A stretch of 54,672 nt of DNA from an uncultured Dorea sp. (GCA_910578455.1 CAJTQA010000021.1:1-54672); one strand, 5' to 3'; positions 41,918 through 51,340 are shown, numbered from the stretch's first letter. Numbers and translations: made by a program. Notes: generated by a model not told the origin, from the sequence alone.

Positions 41918-42805
41918 ATGAAGAACGTACAGGGAAAAATAGTAAAAGGAATTGCCGGATTCTACTACATTCATGTAGTAGAATCCGGTGTTTATGAATG
42001 TAAGGCAAAAGGCGTGTTCCGAAAGGAAAGGATAAAACCGCTGGTGGGCGACAGGGCAGAGATCGAGGTCCTGGATGAAGAAGGGAAGACAGGAAATGTT
42101 GTTAAGATACTTCCGAGGAAAAATGAGCTGATTCGTCCTGCCGCGGCGAATATTGACCAATCGCTGGTAGTGTTTGCGGCAGCAAAGCCAAGCCCGCATT
42201 TCAATCTTCTGGACAGGTTCCTGGTGATGATGGAGAGGAAACAGATTCCTGTCATTTTATGTTTTAACAAAGAAGACCTTGCCGATGACAGCCAGATAGC
42301 CATGATATCGAAAACCTATGAAAGCTGCGGCTATCCATGTGTCTTTGTAAGTGCGCTTAAGGACAGGAACATCGGGGAGCTTAAGAAGCTGCTGAAAGGA
42401 AAGACGACCGTTATCGCCGGGCCGTCCGGCGTCGGGAAATCATCCATCATCAATATTTTGCAGCCTGCGGCAAGGATGGAGACCGGGGATATCAGCCGTA
42501 AGATAGAGAGGGGAAAGCATACTACAAGACATTCGGAACTGTTTGTGACAGAGGACGGCTCCTATATTATGGATACGCCGGGTTTCAGCTCGCTGTATGC
42601 CAATGATTTTGAGAAGGAAGAGCTGAAACAATATTTTCCTGAGTTCAGGGAGTATGAAGGCAGATGCCGTTTTCACGGCTGTGACCATATGCATGAGCCA
42701 GGATGTGCTGTAAAGGACGCGCTCTCGCGGAATGCAATTTCTGAAGTGCGCTATAAAAGCTATATGGAGATGTATCAGGAGATAAAGGACAGGAGGAGGT
42801 ACTGA
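41918..42805 (+). CDS. rsgA: Ribosome small-subunit-dependent GTPase A (RsgA/YloQ)
   Basis: A GTPase that helps 30S subunit maturation. The 295-residue protein has an N-terminal OB fold, then the circularly permuted GTPase order with G4 NKEDL (near 113) before G1 GPSGVGKSS (near 167) and G3 DTPGF. The C-terminal zinc site is CRFHGCDHMHEPGC. The chosen ATG lies 1 base after the prkC stop with only a weak GGAA upstream, consistent with coupling. An in-frame ATG at 41897 inside prkC also lacks a site. The rpe gene follows within 1 base. Confidence 0.94.
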   Translation: MKNVQGKIVKGIAGFYYIHVVESGVYECKAKGVFRKERIKPLVGDRAEIEVLDEEGKTGNVVKILPRKNELIRPAAANIDQSLVVFAAAKPSPHFNLLDRFLVMMERKQIPVILCFNKEDLADDSQIAMISKTYESCGYPCVFVSALKDRNIGELKKLLKGKTTVIAGPSGVGKSSIINILQPAARMETGDISRKIERGKHTTRHSELFVTEDGSYIMDTPGFSSLYANDFEKEELKQYFPEFREYEGRCRFHGCDHMHEPGCAVKDALSRNAISEVRYKSYMEMYQEIKDRRRY

Positions 42806-42806
42806 T

Positions 42807-43469
42807 ATGAAATATATTTTGGCACCGTCCATTTTGGCGGCGGATTTCAGGACGCTTGGAAAAGAGATGGAACTTACCGAGGAGGCCGGGGCGGAGTATA
42901 TCCATTTTGATGTGATGGACGGGATGTTTGTTCCGAGCATTTCATTTGGGATGCCTGTGCTCCAGTCAATTAAAGGCGCCACATCACAGGTGATGGACGC
43001 GCATCTAATGGTGCAGGAGCCGATTCGGTATATTGAAGATTTCAAAAGAGCAGGCGCAGATATCGTAACAGTGCATTTGGAGGCCTGCGGGGATGTGGAC
43101 GCAACAATAAAAAAGATAAGGAGCAGCGGAATGAAGGCCGGGCTGTCCATCTGCCCCGACACAAAAGCGGAGGAGGCAAAAAGATATCTCCCGGACATAG
43201 ACATGCTGCTTGTCATGAGCGTACACCCGGGATTCGGCGGCCAGAAGTTTATTCCGGAATCGTTAGAAAAGATCCGGGCACTGCGGACAATGACAGATGC
43301 GCTTGGGCTGGATACAGATATAGAGGTTGACGGAGGAATCTATCACAGCAATGCAAGGGAAGTGTTGGATGCCGGAGCTAATGTCATCGTTGCAGGCTCG
43401 GCGGTATTCGGCGGGGATACAATGAAAAATACGAAAGAGTTTATGGAGATATTGAAAGATTATGAGTAA
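42807..43469 (+). CDS. rpe: Ribulose-phosphate 3-epimerase
   Basis: Interconverts ribulose 5-phosphate and xylulose 5-phosphate in the pentose phosphate pathway. The 220-residue TIM barrel shows APSILAADF with the catalytic-region residues, HFDVMDGMFVP, HPGFGGQKF and VDGGI, all expected metal and phosphate contacts. AGGAGG precedes the ATG and lies in the end of rsgA. It overlaps thiN by 8 bases. This rsgA-rpe-thiN order is conserved in Firmicutes. Confidence 0.96.
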   Translation: MKYILAPSILAADFRTLGKEMELTEEAGAEYIHFDVMDGMFVPSISFGMPVLQSIKGATSQVMDAHLMVQEPIRYIEDFKRAGADIVTVHLEACGDVDATIKKIRSSGMKAGLSICPDTKAEEAKRYLPDIDMLLVMSVHPGFGGQKFIPESLEKIRALRTMTDALGLDTDIEVDGGIYHSNAREVLDAGANVIVAGSAVFGGDTMKNTKEFMEILKDYE

Positions 43470-44133
43470 AAGGATTGTGATTGTGAGCGGCGGTGAGCTT
43501 GATGAGGAATATGCCCTGTCAGTCCTTAAAGAAGACAGCTCCTGTTATGTAATCGGCGTGGATAAGGGCATGGAATTTTTATATACGCATCAGATCATTC
43601 CCAATTACATCGTTGGGGATTTTGACAGCGTAGATCAGAAAGTTGCGGACTATTACCGCAATGAGACGGCGGTTCCCATCCGGGAGTTCAATCCGGTGAA
43701 AGACGCGTCAGACACGGAAATTGCCATTCGCCTTGCGGTGACTCTCGGCAGCGAGGAGATCCTCATCCTGGGAGCGACTGGCGGGAGGCTCGACCATCTG
43801 TGGGCAAATGTGCAGTGCCTTTCGATCCCGTTCAACCATGGCATCGACGCAAGAATCCTTGACCGTCAGAATAGCATCCGGCTGATTGGAGGAGGAAAAA
43901 CGGTGCTGAAAAAAGGGGAGACTTACGGACCGTATTTCAGCGTGTTCCCGCTTGGGCAGGAGGTTTTCAGCTTCAACATACAAGGAGCCAGGTATCCTCT
44001 CCGAAATCATGCCCTCACGGCATACGACAGCCTGTGCGTCAGCAACCAGATTGAGGATGAGCAGGTTGAGATAGAGTTTGCGGACGGAATTGTCATATTG
44101 ATGGAAACGAGAGACGGTGATTCGAGATTTTAA
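43462..44133 (+). CDS. thiN: Thiamine diphosphokinase
   Basis: Converts thiamine and ATP to thiamine diphosphate, the cofactor used by the 2-oxoacid oxidoreductase at 50465-53470 among others. The 223-residue protein has the family motifs GVDKG, VGDFDS (near 52-57), DASDTEIAI (near 75) and GATGGRLDH. It overlaps rpe by 8 bases and ends 28 bp before ychF. It is the last gene of the translation/wall-sensing run that begins upstream. Confidence 0.93.
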   Translation: MSKRIVIVSGGELDEEYALSVLKEDSSCYVIGVDKGMEFLYTHQIIPNYIVGDFDSVDQKVADYYRNETAVPIREFNPVKDASDTEIAIRLAVTLGSEEILILGATGGRLDHLWANVQCLSIPFNHGIDARILDRQNSIRLIGGGKTVLKKGETYGPYFSVFPLGQEVFSFNIQGARYPLRNHALTAYDSLCVSNQIEDEQVEIEFADGIVILMETRDGDSRF

Positions 44134-44161
44134 TGCGGTTTTAAGGAGGTTAATATAAAAT

Positions 44162-45262
44162 ATGAAATTAGGAATCGTGGGACTCCCGAATGTGGGAAAG
44201 AGTACATTGTTTAATTCTTTGACGAAAGCAGGGGCCGAGTCGGCCAATTACCCGTTCTGCACGATCGATCCGAATGTGGGGATTGTGACAGTGCCGGACG
44301 AGAGGCTGAATGTGCTTGGCGAGATGTATCAGACAAAAAAGATCATTCCTGCGGCGATAGAATTTGTTGACATTGCAGGGCTTGTTAAGGGAGCCTCGAA
44401 GGGAGAAGGGCTTGGGAACCAGTTCCTTGCGAATATCCGGGAAGTGGATGCCATTGTCCATGTAGTGAGATGCTTTGAGGACAGCAATATCGTCCATGTG
44501 GACGGGAACATTGACCCGCTCCGCGACATTGAGACGATTAATTTTGAACTAATCTTTTCCGATCTGGAGATTCTTGAGAGGCGTATCGCAAAGACTGTGA
44601 AAGTGTCAAGAAACGATAAGTCGGCGGCAAAGGAGCTGGAGCTTTTGCAGAAGATCAAAGCGCATCTGGAAGACGGACGTCTGGCGAAAACATTTTCCGG
44701 CGCAGAAGATGACGAGGAGAAAGAATGGCTGGAAAGCTATAACCTCCTGACTTATAAGCCGGTCATCTATGCGGCAAATGTAGCGGAAGAAGAACTTGCC
44801 GATGACGGCGCGGGCAATGAGGGCGTGTGCAGGGTAAGAGAGTACGCGGCAAAAGAAGAGAGTGAAGTGTTTGCGGTGTGCGCGCAGATTGAGCAGGAGA
44901 TTGCAGAGCTTGACGACGACGAGAAAAAGATGTTTCTTGAGGAGCTGGGCCTTTCTGAGTCAGGGCTTGAGAAATTGATCAAGGCGAGCTACCGCCTTCT
45001 GGGGCTTATCAGCTATCTGACCGCCGGGGAGCCGGAAGTGCGCGCGTGGACGATAACAAAAGGAACAAAGGCGCCTCAGGCGGCGGGAAAGATCCATACG
45101 GATTTTGAGCGCGGATTTATCCGGGCGGAGGTAGTGTCCTATGAGCATCTGACAGGATGCGGGAGCCATGCGGCGGCGAAAGAAAAAGGGCTTGTGCGCC
45201 TGGAGGGGAAAGATTATGTTGTACAGGACGGCGATATCATGCTGTTCCGGTTCAATGTGTAG
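44162..45262 (+). CDS. ychF: Redox-regulated ATPase YchF
   Basis: A 366-residue Obg-family P-loop NTPase that prefers ATP and binds ribosomes; linked to oxidative-stress control. Visible are GLPNVGKSTLFN (7-18), NYPFCTIDPNVG, DIAGLVKGASKGEGLGN, the coiled-coil insert (130-200) and a C-terminal TGS domain (AWTITKGTKAPQAAG... FERGFIRAEVV). The NKxD position is replaced by YAANV, as is usual in YchF. AAGGAGG precedes the ATG. Confidence 0.97.
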   Translation: MKLGIVGLPNVGKSTLFNSLTKAGAESANYPFCTIDPNVGIVTVPDERLNVLGEMYQTKKIIPAAIEFVDIAGLVKGASKGEGLGNQFLANIREVDAIVHVVRCFEDSNIVHVDGNIDPLRDIETINFELIFSDLEILERRIAKTVKVSRNDKSAAKELELLQKIKAHLEDGRLAKTFSGAEDDEEKEWLESYNLLTYKPVIYAANVAEEELADDGAGNEGVCRVREYAAKEESEVFAVCAQIEQEIAELDDDEKKMFLEELGLSESGLEKLIKASYRLLGLISYLTAGEPEVRAWTITKGTKAPQAAGKIHTDFERGFIRAEVVSYEHLTGCGSHAAAKEKGLVRLEGKDYVVQDGDIMLFRFNV

Positions 45263-45279
45263 GATTATGAGGTGAAGGG

Positions 45280-46146
45280 ATGATGCACAGGACGATAGAG
45301 TTCCCTAACATTGGGATAAAGCTGTCCGGGGTAGGGGACCATATCACGGTATTTGGTTTTGACATTGCATTTTACGGCATTATTATCGGTATCGGGATAC
45401 TGGCAGGGATTTTCATTGCCGCAGCCGAGGCAAAACGGACGGGGCAGAATCCGGAAGACTATTATGACTTTGCAATCTATGCCGTTATCTTTTCAGTGAT
45501 AGGTGCAAGGATCTATTATGTAGCTTTCTCATGGGATATGTATAAAGGAGACCTGCTGAGCATTATAAATCTTCGGCAGGGAGGCCTTGCCATATACGGA
45601 GGCGTGATCGCAGCCGTCATCACGGTCTTCGTATTCTCAAAGATAAAGAAACTGTCCGCTCCGGTCATGTTTGACACGGCGGTGCTCGGGCTTGTGGCAG
45701 GGCAGATGATCGGAAGATGGGGAAACTTCTTTAACAGGGAGGCATTTGGGGAGTATACGGACAGTTTTTTGGCGATGCGCCTTCCGCTGGATGCGGTCAG
45801 GAGCTCGGATGTCACGGAGCTTATGAGGGAGCATATGGACACTGTGAAAGGCGTGTCCTATATCCAGGTGCATCCCACGTATCTCTATGAATCGCTGTGG
45901 TGCCTTATGCTCCTTATCCTCCTTCTTTTGTACAGGCGGCATAAGAGATTCCAGGGAGAAGTATTTCTCCTGTATGTCCTGGGATACGGGCTTGGCCGGG
46001 TATGGATCGAGGGGCTAAGGACAGACCAGCTCCTGATCCCCAATACCGGGGTTCCGGTATCGCAGGTGCTTGCAGGAGCGGCTATTATAGTGTCAGCAGG
46101 GCTTATACTGCGGGGGAGAAAGAAAAGCGGCGAGGTGAACAGTTAA
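45280..46146 (+). CDS. lgt: Prolipoprotein diacylglyceryl transferase
   Basis: Transfers diacylglycerol from phosphatidylglycerol to the lipobox cysteine of prelipoproteins, such as the amino-acid binding protein at 15875-16678. The 288-residue protein has seven membrane spans and the signature GRWGNFFNREAFG (near 145-157). The start is ambiguous between adjacent ATGs at 45280 and 45283 behind GAGGTGAAGGG. The response-regulator gene begins 1 base after the stop, so it is cotranscribed with the two-component system. Confidence 0.95.
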   Translation: MMHRTIEFPNIGIKLSGVGDHITVFGFDIAFYGIIIGIGILAGIFIAAAEAKRTGQNPEDYYDFAIYAVIFSVIGARIYYVAFSWDMYKGDLLSIINLRQGGLAIYGGVIAAVITVFVFSKIKKLSAPVMFDTAVLGLVAGQMIGRWGNFFNREAFGEYTDSFLAMRLPLDAVRSSDVTELMREHMDTVKGVSYIQVHPTYLYESLWCLMLLILLLLYRRHKRFQGEVFLLYVLGYGLGRVWIEGLRTDQLLIPNTGVPVSQVLAGAAIIVSAGLILRGRKKSGEVNS

Positions 46147-46147
46147 A

Positions 46148-46822
46148 ATGCGGTTATTGGTAGTGGAAGACGAGAAGGATATGAACCATATACTTGTGAG
46201 CAAGCTGGAGAAAGAGGGCTACAATGTGGATTATTGCTTTGACGGGGATGCGGCGATTGATTACCTCACGCTTGCAGACTATGACGGAGTGATACTTGAC
46301 ATTATGCTGCCCGGCCTTGACGGGTTTCAGGTGCTGAAGAAACTGCGCGCTGCCGGGAAACAGACCCCGGTGCTGTTTTTGAGCGCCAGGGGCGATACGG
46401 AAGACATTGTCAGGGGGCTTGACACGGGGGCGGACGACTATATCGTAAAGCCGTTTGTCTTTAAAGAATTGCTGGCAAGGATCAAGGTCATGACAAGGCG
46501 GAAACCGGAGATTCAGGAAAACGTCTACCGGTGCGGAGACCTTACGGTAGATTATAATACTCATGAGGTAACGAGAAACGGCATTTCCATTACCCTGTCT
46601 CCAAAAGAGTTCGCAGTTCTTCTGTATCTTGTGAGAAACAAAAACATAATCGTAACAAGAGAGCAGATTGAATCCAACATATGGAAACTGCAGTCGGAGG
46701 GCAGTTCTAATCTTGTGGATGTGTATATCCGCTATCTGCGCCGGAAAATTGATGAAGATTTTGAAGAAAAAATGATCTGCACCATACGCGGAACAGGATA
46801 TATGTTAAAATGCGAAGAATAA
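46148..46822 (+). CDS. OmpR-family response regulator
   Basis: A 224-residue regulator with an N-terminal receiver domain (acidic pocket E7, D8; phosphoacceptor D51; K101) and a C-terminal winged-helix DNA-binding domain (about 127-222; PKEFAVLLYL, VDVYIRYLRRKID). It overlaps the histidine kinase gene by 13 bases and follows lgt by 1 base. It forms a two-component pair with the kinase. The target genes are unknown. Confidence 0.95.
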   Translation: MRLLVVEDEKDMNHILVSKLEKEGYNVDYCFDGDAAIDYLTLADYDGVILDIMLPGLDGFQVLKKLRAAGKQTPVLFLSARGDTEDIVRGLDTGADDYIVKPFVFKELLARIKVMTRRKPEIQENVYRCGDLTVDYNTHEVTRNGISITLSPKEFAVLLYLVRNKNIIVTREQIESNIWKLQSEGSSNLVDVYIRYLRRKIDEDFEEKMICTIRGTGYMLKCEE

Positions 46823-48162
46823 AGAAAGTATCTGTAACGAGATATATCATAACGTACCTGATAGGCCTTATCCTGGCGGTATCATTTCTGATGACACTTT
46901 TTGTAAACGTCCTGGCGGATCGGGTGATTTATTATGACATACAGAGCACGCTGGTTCGGGAGATGGCGAGAAACAGCAGGAATGTCCATTATGAAGACGG
47001 GATCGTAAAGCCGGATGAGGACTTTCAATATGAGGATGACGGCATGTTCTTCCAGATTCTGGGGGAAAGAGGCAATCTGCTTTTGGGTGAAAGCCCCAAA
47101 GGCAAGGAATTTGCCGAGGAAAATATAAGCCAGAGGCTTCGGATGCTGGAGGCGGATGAGGGCGAATACTATATCATAGACCGGGTCAACAGGACTCTTA
47201 CCCAGGCGGCGGGAGATATTATTTACAACCGCTGCATTATTAAAAAGCAAAATATTGACAGCAAATACCAGTTTGTAAAATATATCTCCTATGCCAGCAT
47301 TCCGGTATTCCTGCTCCTTGTCCTGGCAGCGGGGCTGGTGATGTCAAGAAAGATCGCGGAGCCGCTTAAACAGATGTCAAAGACAGCCGAATCCATCGGA
47401 AAAGAAGGGGAGCTTTCAAGGCGTATGGAGTATGGCGGCAGAATTACGGAGCTTGGCATCCTGGCGGCGACAAACAACAGGATGTTAGAGCGTGTTGAAG
47501 ATATGTTTGAAAACCAGAAACGCTTTTCGTCCGACGTAGCGCATGAACTGCGGACTCCTATTGCCGTACTTCTGGCGCAATGCGAGTATGCAAAAGAATA
47601 TGTAAACACAAAAGAAGAATTTGACGAGGCGATTAATGTGCTGTACCGGCAGACGCAGAAAGCAAATCTGGTCATTTCACAGCTCCTCAATCTAAACCGG
47701 CTTGGGAACGGACGTATTACGCTTGACATAGAGGATGCGGATTTGGACGAGATGATCTGCTCCATCTGCGACGAGATAGAATTTAAAGAAAAAGGGAGCG
47801 TGCAGTTTGAGCTGGAGCTTTCGGGGGCAAAGGCTGAACTGGATATCGGTCTTATGTATATCCTGCTGCAGAATATCATACAAAACGCAGTGAAGTACAG
47901 CGCCGTTCCAACAAAGGTCAGGATTGAGACGAAGTGCAGCGAAAAAGAGACCGTTGTGAAGGTCACGGATTATGGCTGTGGAATAAAGGAAGAAGATCTG
48001 CCGCACATTTTCGACCCGTTTTACCGGGTCGAAAAATCCAGAAATTCAGAAGGCTTCGGGCTGGGCCTGTCTCTTGCGGATCGGATCGCGAAGATTCACG
48101 GCGGAAAGATTACAGTGGAAAGTGTCTGGGGAGAAGGCAGCACATTTACACTGACTCTATGA
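46810..48162 (+). CDS. Membrane sensor histidine kinase
   Basis: 450 residues. Membrane spans at about 12-34 and 160-178 enclose a 125-residue extracellular sensor. HAMP follows (about 179-232), then HisKA with H245 in FSSDVAHELRTP and HATPase_c with N-box QNAVKYS, G1 DYGCGI and G2 GFGLGLSLA. The signal is unknown. The 13-base overlap with the regulator gene couples them. Its 3' end runs 17 bases into the convergent MerR gene. Confidence 0.94.
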   Translation: MRRIKKVSVTRYIITYLIGLILAVSFLMTLFVNVLADRVIYYDIQSTLVREMARNSRNVHYEDGIVKPDEDFQYEDDGMFFQILGERGNLLLGESPKGKEFAEENISQRLRMLEADEGEYYIIDRVNRTLTQAAGDIIYNRCIIKKQNIDSKYQFVKYISYASIPVFLLLVLAAGLVMSRKIAEPLKQMSKTAESIGKEGELSRRMEYGGRITELGILAATNNRMLERVEDMFENQKRFSSDVAHELRTPIAVLLAQCEYAKEYVNTKEEFDEAINVLYRQTQKANLVISQLLNLNRLGNGRITLDIEDADLDEMICSICDEIEFKEKGSVQFELELSGAKAELDIGLMYILLQNIIQNAVKYSAVPTKVRIETKCSEKETVVKVTDYGCGIKEEDLPHIFDPFYRVEKSRNSEGFGLGLSLADRIAKIHGGKITVESVWGEGSTFTLTL

Positions 48163-48955
48163 GAATCTGTATTTCTGTCAGAAATTCATCCTCCGTCACC
48201 GTATCGCGGTTGTCAATCTTAAAAAGCTCAAAAGGCTCCCCCAGGGCTGTGAGGCCATGGGCCGACATGTGGCCTGCCATTTTCATCAGGCAGCGTGCAT
48301 TGTTCTCGTAGCTTCCGCGGTAGCAGTAGGAGAGGTAATCTCCGGCAGGCAGTTCACAATCGTAATTTGGACTGTCGCTTTCCAGTATAAAAAACACAGA
48401 ACGGTATACATTTGCTGTTCCGCCCAGCAAATCTTTGGCGGAAAGAAAAGCGCCGATGGCCTGGCTGCCGAAGTTATGGACTTTTTCCCCATGCCTTGCC
48501 AAAAGTTTTTGGATATGAAGGTCCATCTCTTCGTCCTGCGTCATGTACGCCGTCTCCTGGACGCAGCGTCTGCAGGGCAATGCCTTTACCGTTATGTGCC
48601 CGGACGGAAGGTTTCGGGCATGGCTTAAAGAGGCGATGCGCTCTTTTATGGCGGCCTGCCTTTCCATAAGCTCCTGTATCTGTATTTTCAGAAATTCGTC
48701 TTCCCGGCAGAGGATATTAAGTGTGTTTTCAACGGTCTGATGATCTAAGTAATCTTTAATCTGTGCCATGGAGAAATTTAAGTTCCGAAGGTCACGGATA
48801 AGGTTCAGCTTGTAAATATCCTTTAAGCTGTACATGCGATACTTGTTTTTGTCGCGTTTTGGATTTAGTATGCCGAGGCGTTCATAGTATCTGAGGGAAT
48901 CCTGCCCGATGCTGTACAGTTTTGATATCTCGCTTATTTTATAATAGTATTTCAT
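48146..48955 (-). CDS. MerR family transcriptional regulator with GyrI-like effector domain
   Basis: A 269-residue activator. The N-terminal winged HTH (ISEISKLYSIGQDSLRYYERLGIL, residues about 5-28) and dimer coiled coil (80-115) are MerR, and the C-terminal 150 residues resemble a drug-binding GyrI-like/BmrR effector domain. GGGAG precedes the ATG. It is divergent from a MATE exporter. Its own promoter and the MATE promoter share the palindrome at 49003-49021, so it likely induces the pump on binding a toxic compound and represses itself. Confidence 0.92.
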   Translation of the reverse strand: MKYYYKISEISKLYSIGQDSLRYYERLGILNPKRDKNKYRMYSLKDIYKLNLIRDLRNLNFSMAQIKDYLDHQTVENTLNILCREDEFLKIQIQELMERQAAIKERIASLSHARNLPSGHITVKALPCRRCVQETAYMTQDEEMDLHIQKLLARHGEKVHNFGSQAIGAFLSAKDLLGGTANVYRSVFFILESDSPNYDCELPAGDYLSYCYRGSYENNARCLMKMAGHMSAHGLTALGEPFELFKIDNRDTVTEDEFLTEIQILIESV

Positions 48956-48998
48956 ATGGCTGCTCCCATTATTATTTTTATAAAATGAAATAAAACAC

Positions 48999-49029
48999 TT
49001 GACCCTGGTATTATACCAGGGTTTATGCT
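48999..49029 (+). promoter_or_regulatory. MerR-controlled promoter of the MATE gene
   Basis: TTGACC (48999-49004) and TATGCT (49024-49029) are 19 bp apart, the elongated spacing characteristic of MerR-activated promoters, with the dyad filling the spacer. Confidence 0.75.
49003..49021. promoter_or_regulatory. MerR operator
   Basis: CCCTGGTA-TTA-TACCAGGG is a perfect palindrome with 8-bp arms. It sits between the -35 and -10 of the MATE promoter and contains the -10 of the MerR-gene promoter on the other strand. Confidence 0.8.
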
Positions 49030-49039
49030 TTTATTGCAA
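49010..49039 (-). promoter_or_regulatory. Promoter of the MerR regulator gene
   Basis: On the minus strand TTGCAA and a perfect TATAAT are 18 bp apart. The -10 lies in the centre of the operator, giving autorepression when MerR is bound. Confidence 0.6.
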
Positions 49040-49074
49040 GGAAATACAGTTTGAATAAAGAGGTGGAAGTTAAG

Positions 49075-50421
49075 ATGAGGTTAGAAGGCTCTTCATTGAA
49101 GAAAGATTTTATACGTTTTATTGTACCGTCAATTGCGGCGCAGTGGGTATTTACCCTGTATACGATGGTGGACGGGATTTTTGTCGCCAGGGGAGTGTCC
49201 GAGACGGCGCTGACGGCTGTAAATATTGCCATGCCTTATACGATGGCATTATTTTCAGTGTCTATTTTATTTGCGGTTGGCACGTCAACCGTTACTGCGA
49301 TTTTCCTGGGAGAAAAAAACGGGAGAAAAGCCAATGAGGCGTTTACGCAAAATATCATGCTTTTGACGGTTGTGTCTGTTGCAGTAACGGCATTTGTTAT
49401 GCTGAACCTTGAACAGGTGGCAGAATTTTTAGGCGCGACATCTTTTAATAAGGACTATGTGGTGGAGTATCTGCGGGCGCTGGCTCCTTTTTCGGCGGTA
49501 TTTATCCTGTCCTACTCGTTTGAGATGCTGATTAAGACGGACGGTTTCCCCAAAAGGGCGACGATGATTGTTACGACCGGAGCGCTCCTTAATGTAGTGC
49601 TTGATTACCTTATGGTGATGCGCTGGCACATGGGAGTAGGGGGAGCGGCGCTGGCCACAGGAATATCGAATACGGTGGTTATTGCCCTGTATCTGTTTCA
49701 CTTCTGCGGAAAGGACGGCGTGATAAAGTTTTGCAAATTCAGCCTGGATGTTCCGCTTATCGGCAGGGAGTTTAAAAACGGGCTTTCCTCCGGGATTACC
49801 GAGATGTCGGCAGGGTTTATCATCTTTCTTTTCAACCAGGCGATCATCCGCCTGCTGAATGAAGATGCGCTGGTGAGCTATACGATCATATCTTACGTAA
49901 ATTCCCTGGGCATTATGGCTATGGTGGGCATAGCGCAGGGCTACCAGCCCCTTGTCAGCTACTATTACGGGCAGAAACGCATGGAGCGGTGCCGGAAACT
50001 CAGGAAATACGGAATAGCGGCTGCGGCTGCGCTTTCTGTGGCTTACACGGCAGGGTGCGTCCTATTCGCCGGGGGAATCGTGGGACTGTTTGTTTCTCCG
50101 GATATGCCGGAACTTGCAGAGTATTCAGTATCGGTGCTTCGGATTTTCTCGCTGTCATTTTTGCTGGCGGGCTATAACGTAGTGATCGGGGGTTATTTTA
50201 TCGCTGTGGAGGAGTCTTTTGCCGCGACGGGCATCTCTCTCTCCAGAAGCATTGTTTCGCTTACCGTGTGCCTGATGCTCCTCACAAGCCTGTTTGGCGG
50301 GGCGGGGATATGGTGGACGCCGCTTTTGTCGGAGGCTGTAACTTTGGTGTTCACGGGAATAAGTTCCTATTTACATTATCGCTCTAATGCGGTAAAATAT
50401 CATCAATGTGTGGATGTATAA
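49075..50421 (+). CDS. MATE family efflux transporter
   Basis: A 448-residue protein with about twelve membrane spans in two MatE halves, exporting drugs or metabolites against Na+ or H+. The N-half shows VDGIFVARGVSETALTAVN, a typical MATE stretch. The ATG at 49075 follows GAGGTGG by 8 nt, while the open frame to 49051 begins at TTG without a site. Control by the divergent MerR regulator is indicated by the 19-bp-spaced promoter. The oxidoreductase operon begins 43 bp downstream on the same strand. Confidence 0.94.
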   Translation: MRLEGSSLKKDFIRFIVPSIAAQWVFTLYTMVDGIFVARGVSETALTAVNIAMPYTMALFSVSILFAVGTSTVTAIFLGEKNGRKANEAFTQNIMLLTVVSVAVTAFVMLNLEQVAEFLGATSFNKDYVVEYLRALAPFSAVFILSYSFEMLIKTDGFPKRATMIVTTGALLNVVLDYLMVMRWHMGVGGAALATGISNTVVIALYLFHFCGKDGVIKFCKFSLDVPLIGREFKNGLSSGITEMSAGFIIFLFNQAIIRLLNEDALVSYTIISYVNSLGIMAMVGIAQGYQPLVSYYYGQKRMERCRKLRKYGIAAAAALSVAYTAGCVLFAGGIVGLFVSPDMPELAEYSVSVLRIFSLSFLLAGYNVVIGGYFIAVEESFAATGISLSRSIVSLTVCLMLLTSLFGGAGIWWTPLLSEAVTLVFTGISSYLHYRSNAVKYHQCVDV

Positions 50422-50464
50422 GCAAATGGCAGCACATTACAAAAGAAGGAAAGGAAGAAGGAAT

Positions 50465-51037
50465 ATGGGAAACCTTACAGAGATCAGATGGCACGGCCGC
50501 GGTGGGCAGGGAGCCAAGACGGCGGCGCTGCTTTTGGCGGACGTGGCTTTTCAGACCGGAAAATATGTACAGGGATTTCCGGAATACGGCCCGGAGCGGA
50601 TGGGCGCTCCGATTACGGCATACAATCGGATCAGCGATACGGCAATCCGTGTGCACTCTAACATCTATGACCCTCAGTATGTAGTTGTCGTTGACGAGTC
50701 TCTTTTAGAGGCGGTTGACGTTACGGGAGGACTGAAAGAGGACGGGGCAATTCTCATTAATACAGAGCGCTCCAAGGAAGAGATCATCCGCCACCTGAAA
50801 GGGTACAAGGGAAAAGTCTATACGATTGACGCTAAAAAAGTGTCTCTGGCGACGATGGGAAAGTATTTTCCAAATACGCCGCTTCTTGCCGCAATCGTAA
50901 AAGTTGCGGGAATTATGGATGAAGAGACATTTTTAAGGGAGATGCGCGCGTCTTTTAACCATAAGTTTGCAAGCAAGCCGGAAGTGATTGACGGCAATAT
51001 GAAAGCACTTGAGATGGCGCTTGAGGAGGTGCAGTAA
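50465..51037 (+). CDS. porC: 2-oxoacid:ferredoxin oxidoreductase, gamma subunit
   Basis: A 190-residue subunit of a four-subunit enzyme that oxidatively decarboxylates a 2-oxoacid to acyl-CoA, reducing ferredoxin. The family start IRWHGRGGQGAKTAALLLA and GFPEYGPERMGAP, which contact CoA and the other subunits, are clear. The ATG at 50465 follows AAGGAAGAAGGA, and the frame to 50408 lies beyond the site. The delta gene overlaps its stop by one base. Pyruvate or branched-chain keto acids are both possible substrates. Confidence 0.92.
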   Translation: MGNLTEIRWHGRGGQGAKTAALLLADVAFQTGKYVQGFPEYGPERMGAPITAYNRISDTAIRVHSNIYDPQYVVVVDESLLEAVDVTGGLKEDGAILINTERSKEEIIRHLKGYKGKVYTIDAKKVSLATMGKYFPNTPLLAAIVKVAGIMDEETFLREMRASFNHKFASKPEVIDGNMKALEMALEEVQ

Positions 51038-51339
51038 TGGCAACAGATATCAGTAAATTAGGGCTTAAGGCATCCTGGAGAGACCTTACGGAAGGTATGG
51101 TGATTGCCGGGGCAGGTACCTCCAGGGAATTTAATACCGGAGAGTGGTCCACGAGCAAGCCCCTCTTTATCGAGGACAAATGCAAGCAGTGCCTGCTGTG
51201 CGTTCCGGTATGCCCGGACAGTTCCATACCGGTAGCGGATATGAAACGCGGGGAATTTGATTACGAACATTGTAAAGGATGCGGTATCTGCGTAAAAGCT
51301 TGCCCGTTCGGAGCAATCACGATGGAAGGAGTGGAGTAG
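51037..51339 (+). CDS. porD: 2-oxoacid:ferredoxin oxidoreductase, delta (2[4Fe-4S]) subunit
   Basis: A 100-residue bacterial ferredoxin-type subunit. Two clusters are bound by CKQCLLCVPVCP and CKGCGICVKACP, both with CX2CX2CX3CP spacing, and pass electrons from the TPP site to external ferredoxin. GAGGAG lies at the end of the gamma gene. One base separates its stop from the alpha-subunit start. Confidence 0.95.
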   Translation: MATDISKLGLKASWRDLTEGMVIAGAGTSREFNTGEWSTSKPLFIEDKCKQCLLCVPVCPDSSIPVADMKRGEFDYEHCKGCGICVKACPFGAITMEGVE

Positions 51340-51340
51340 G

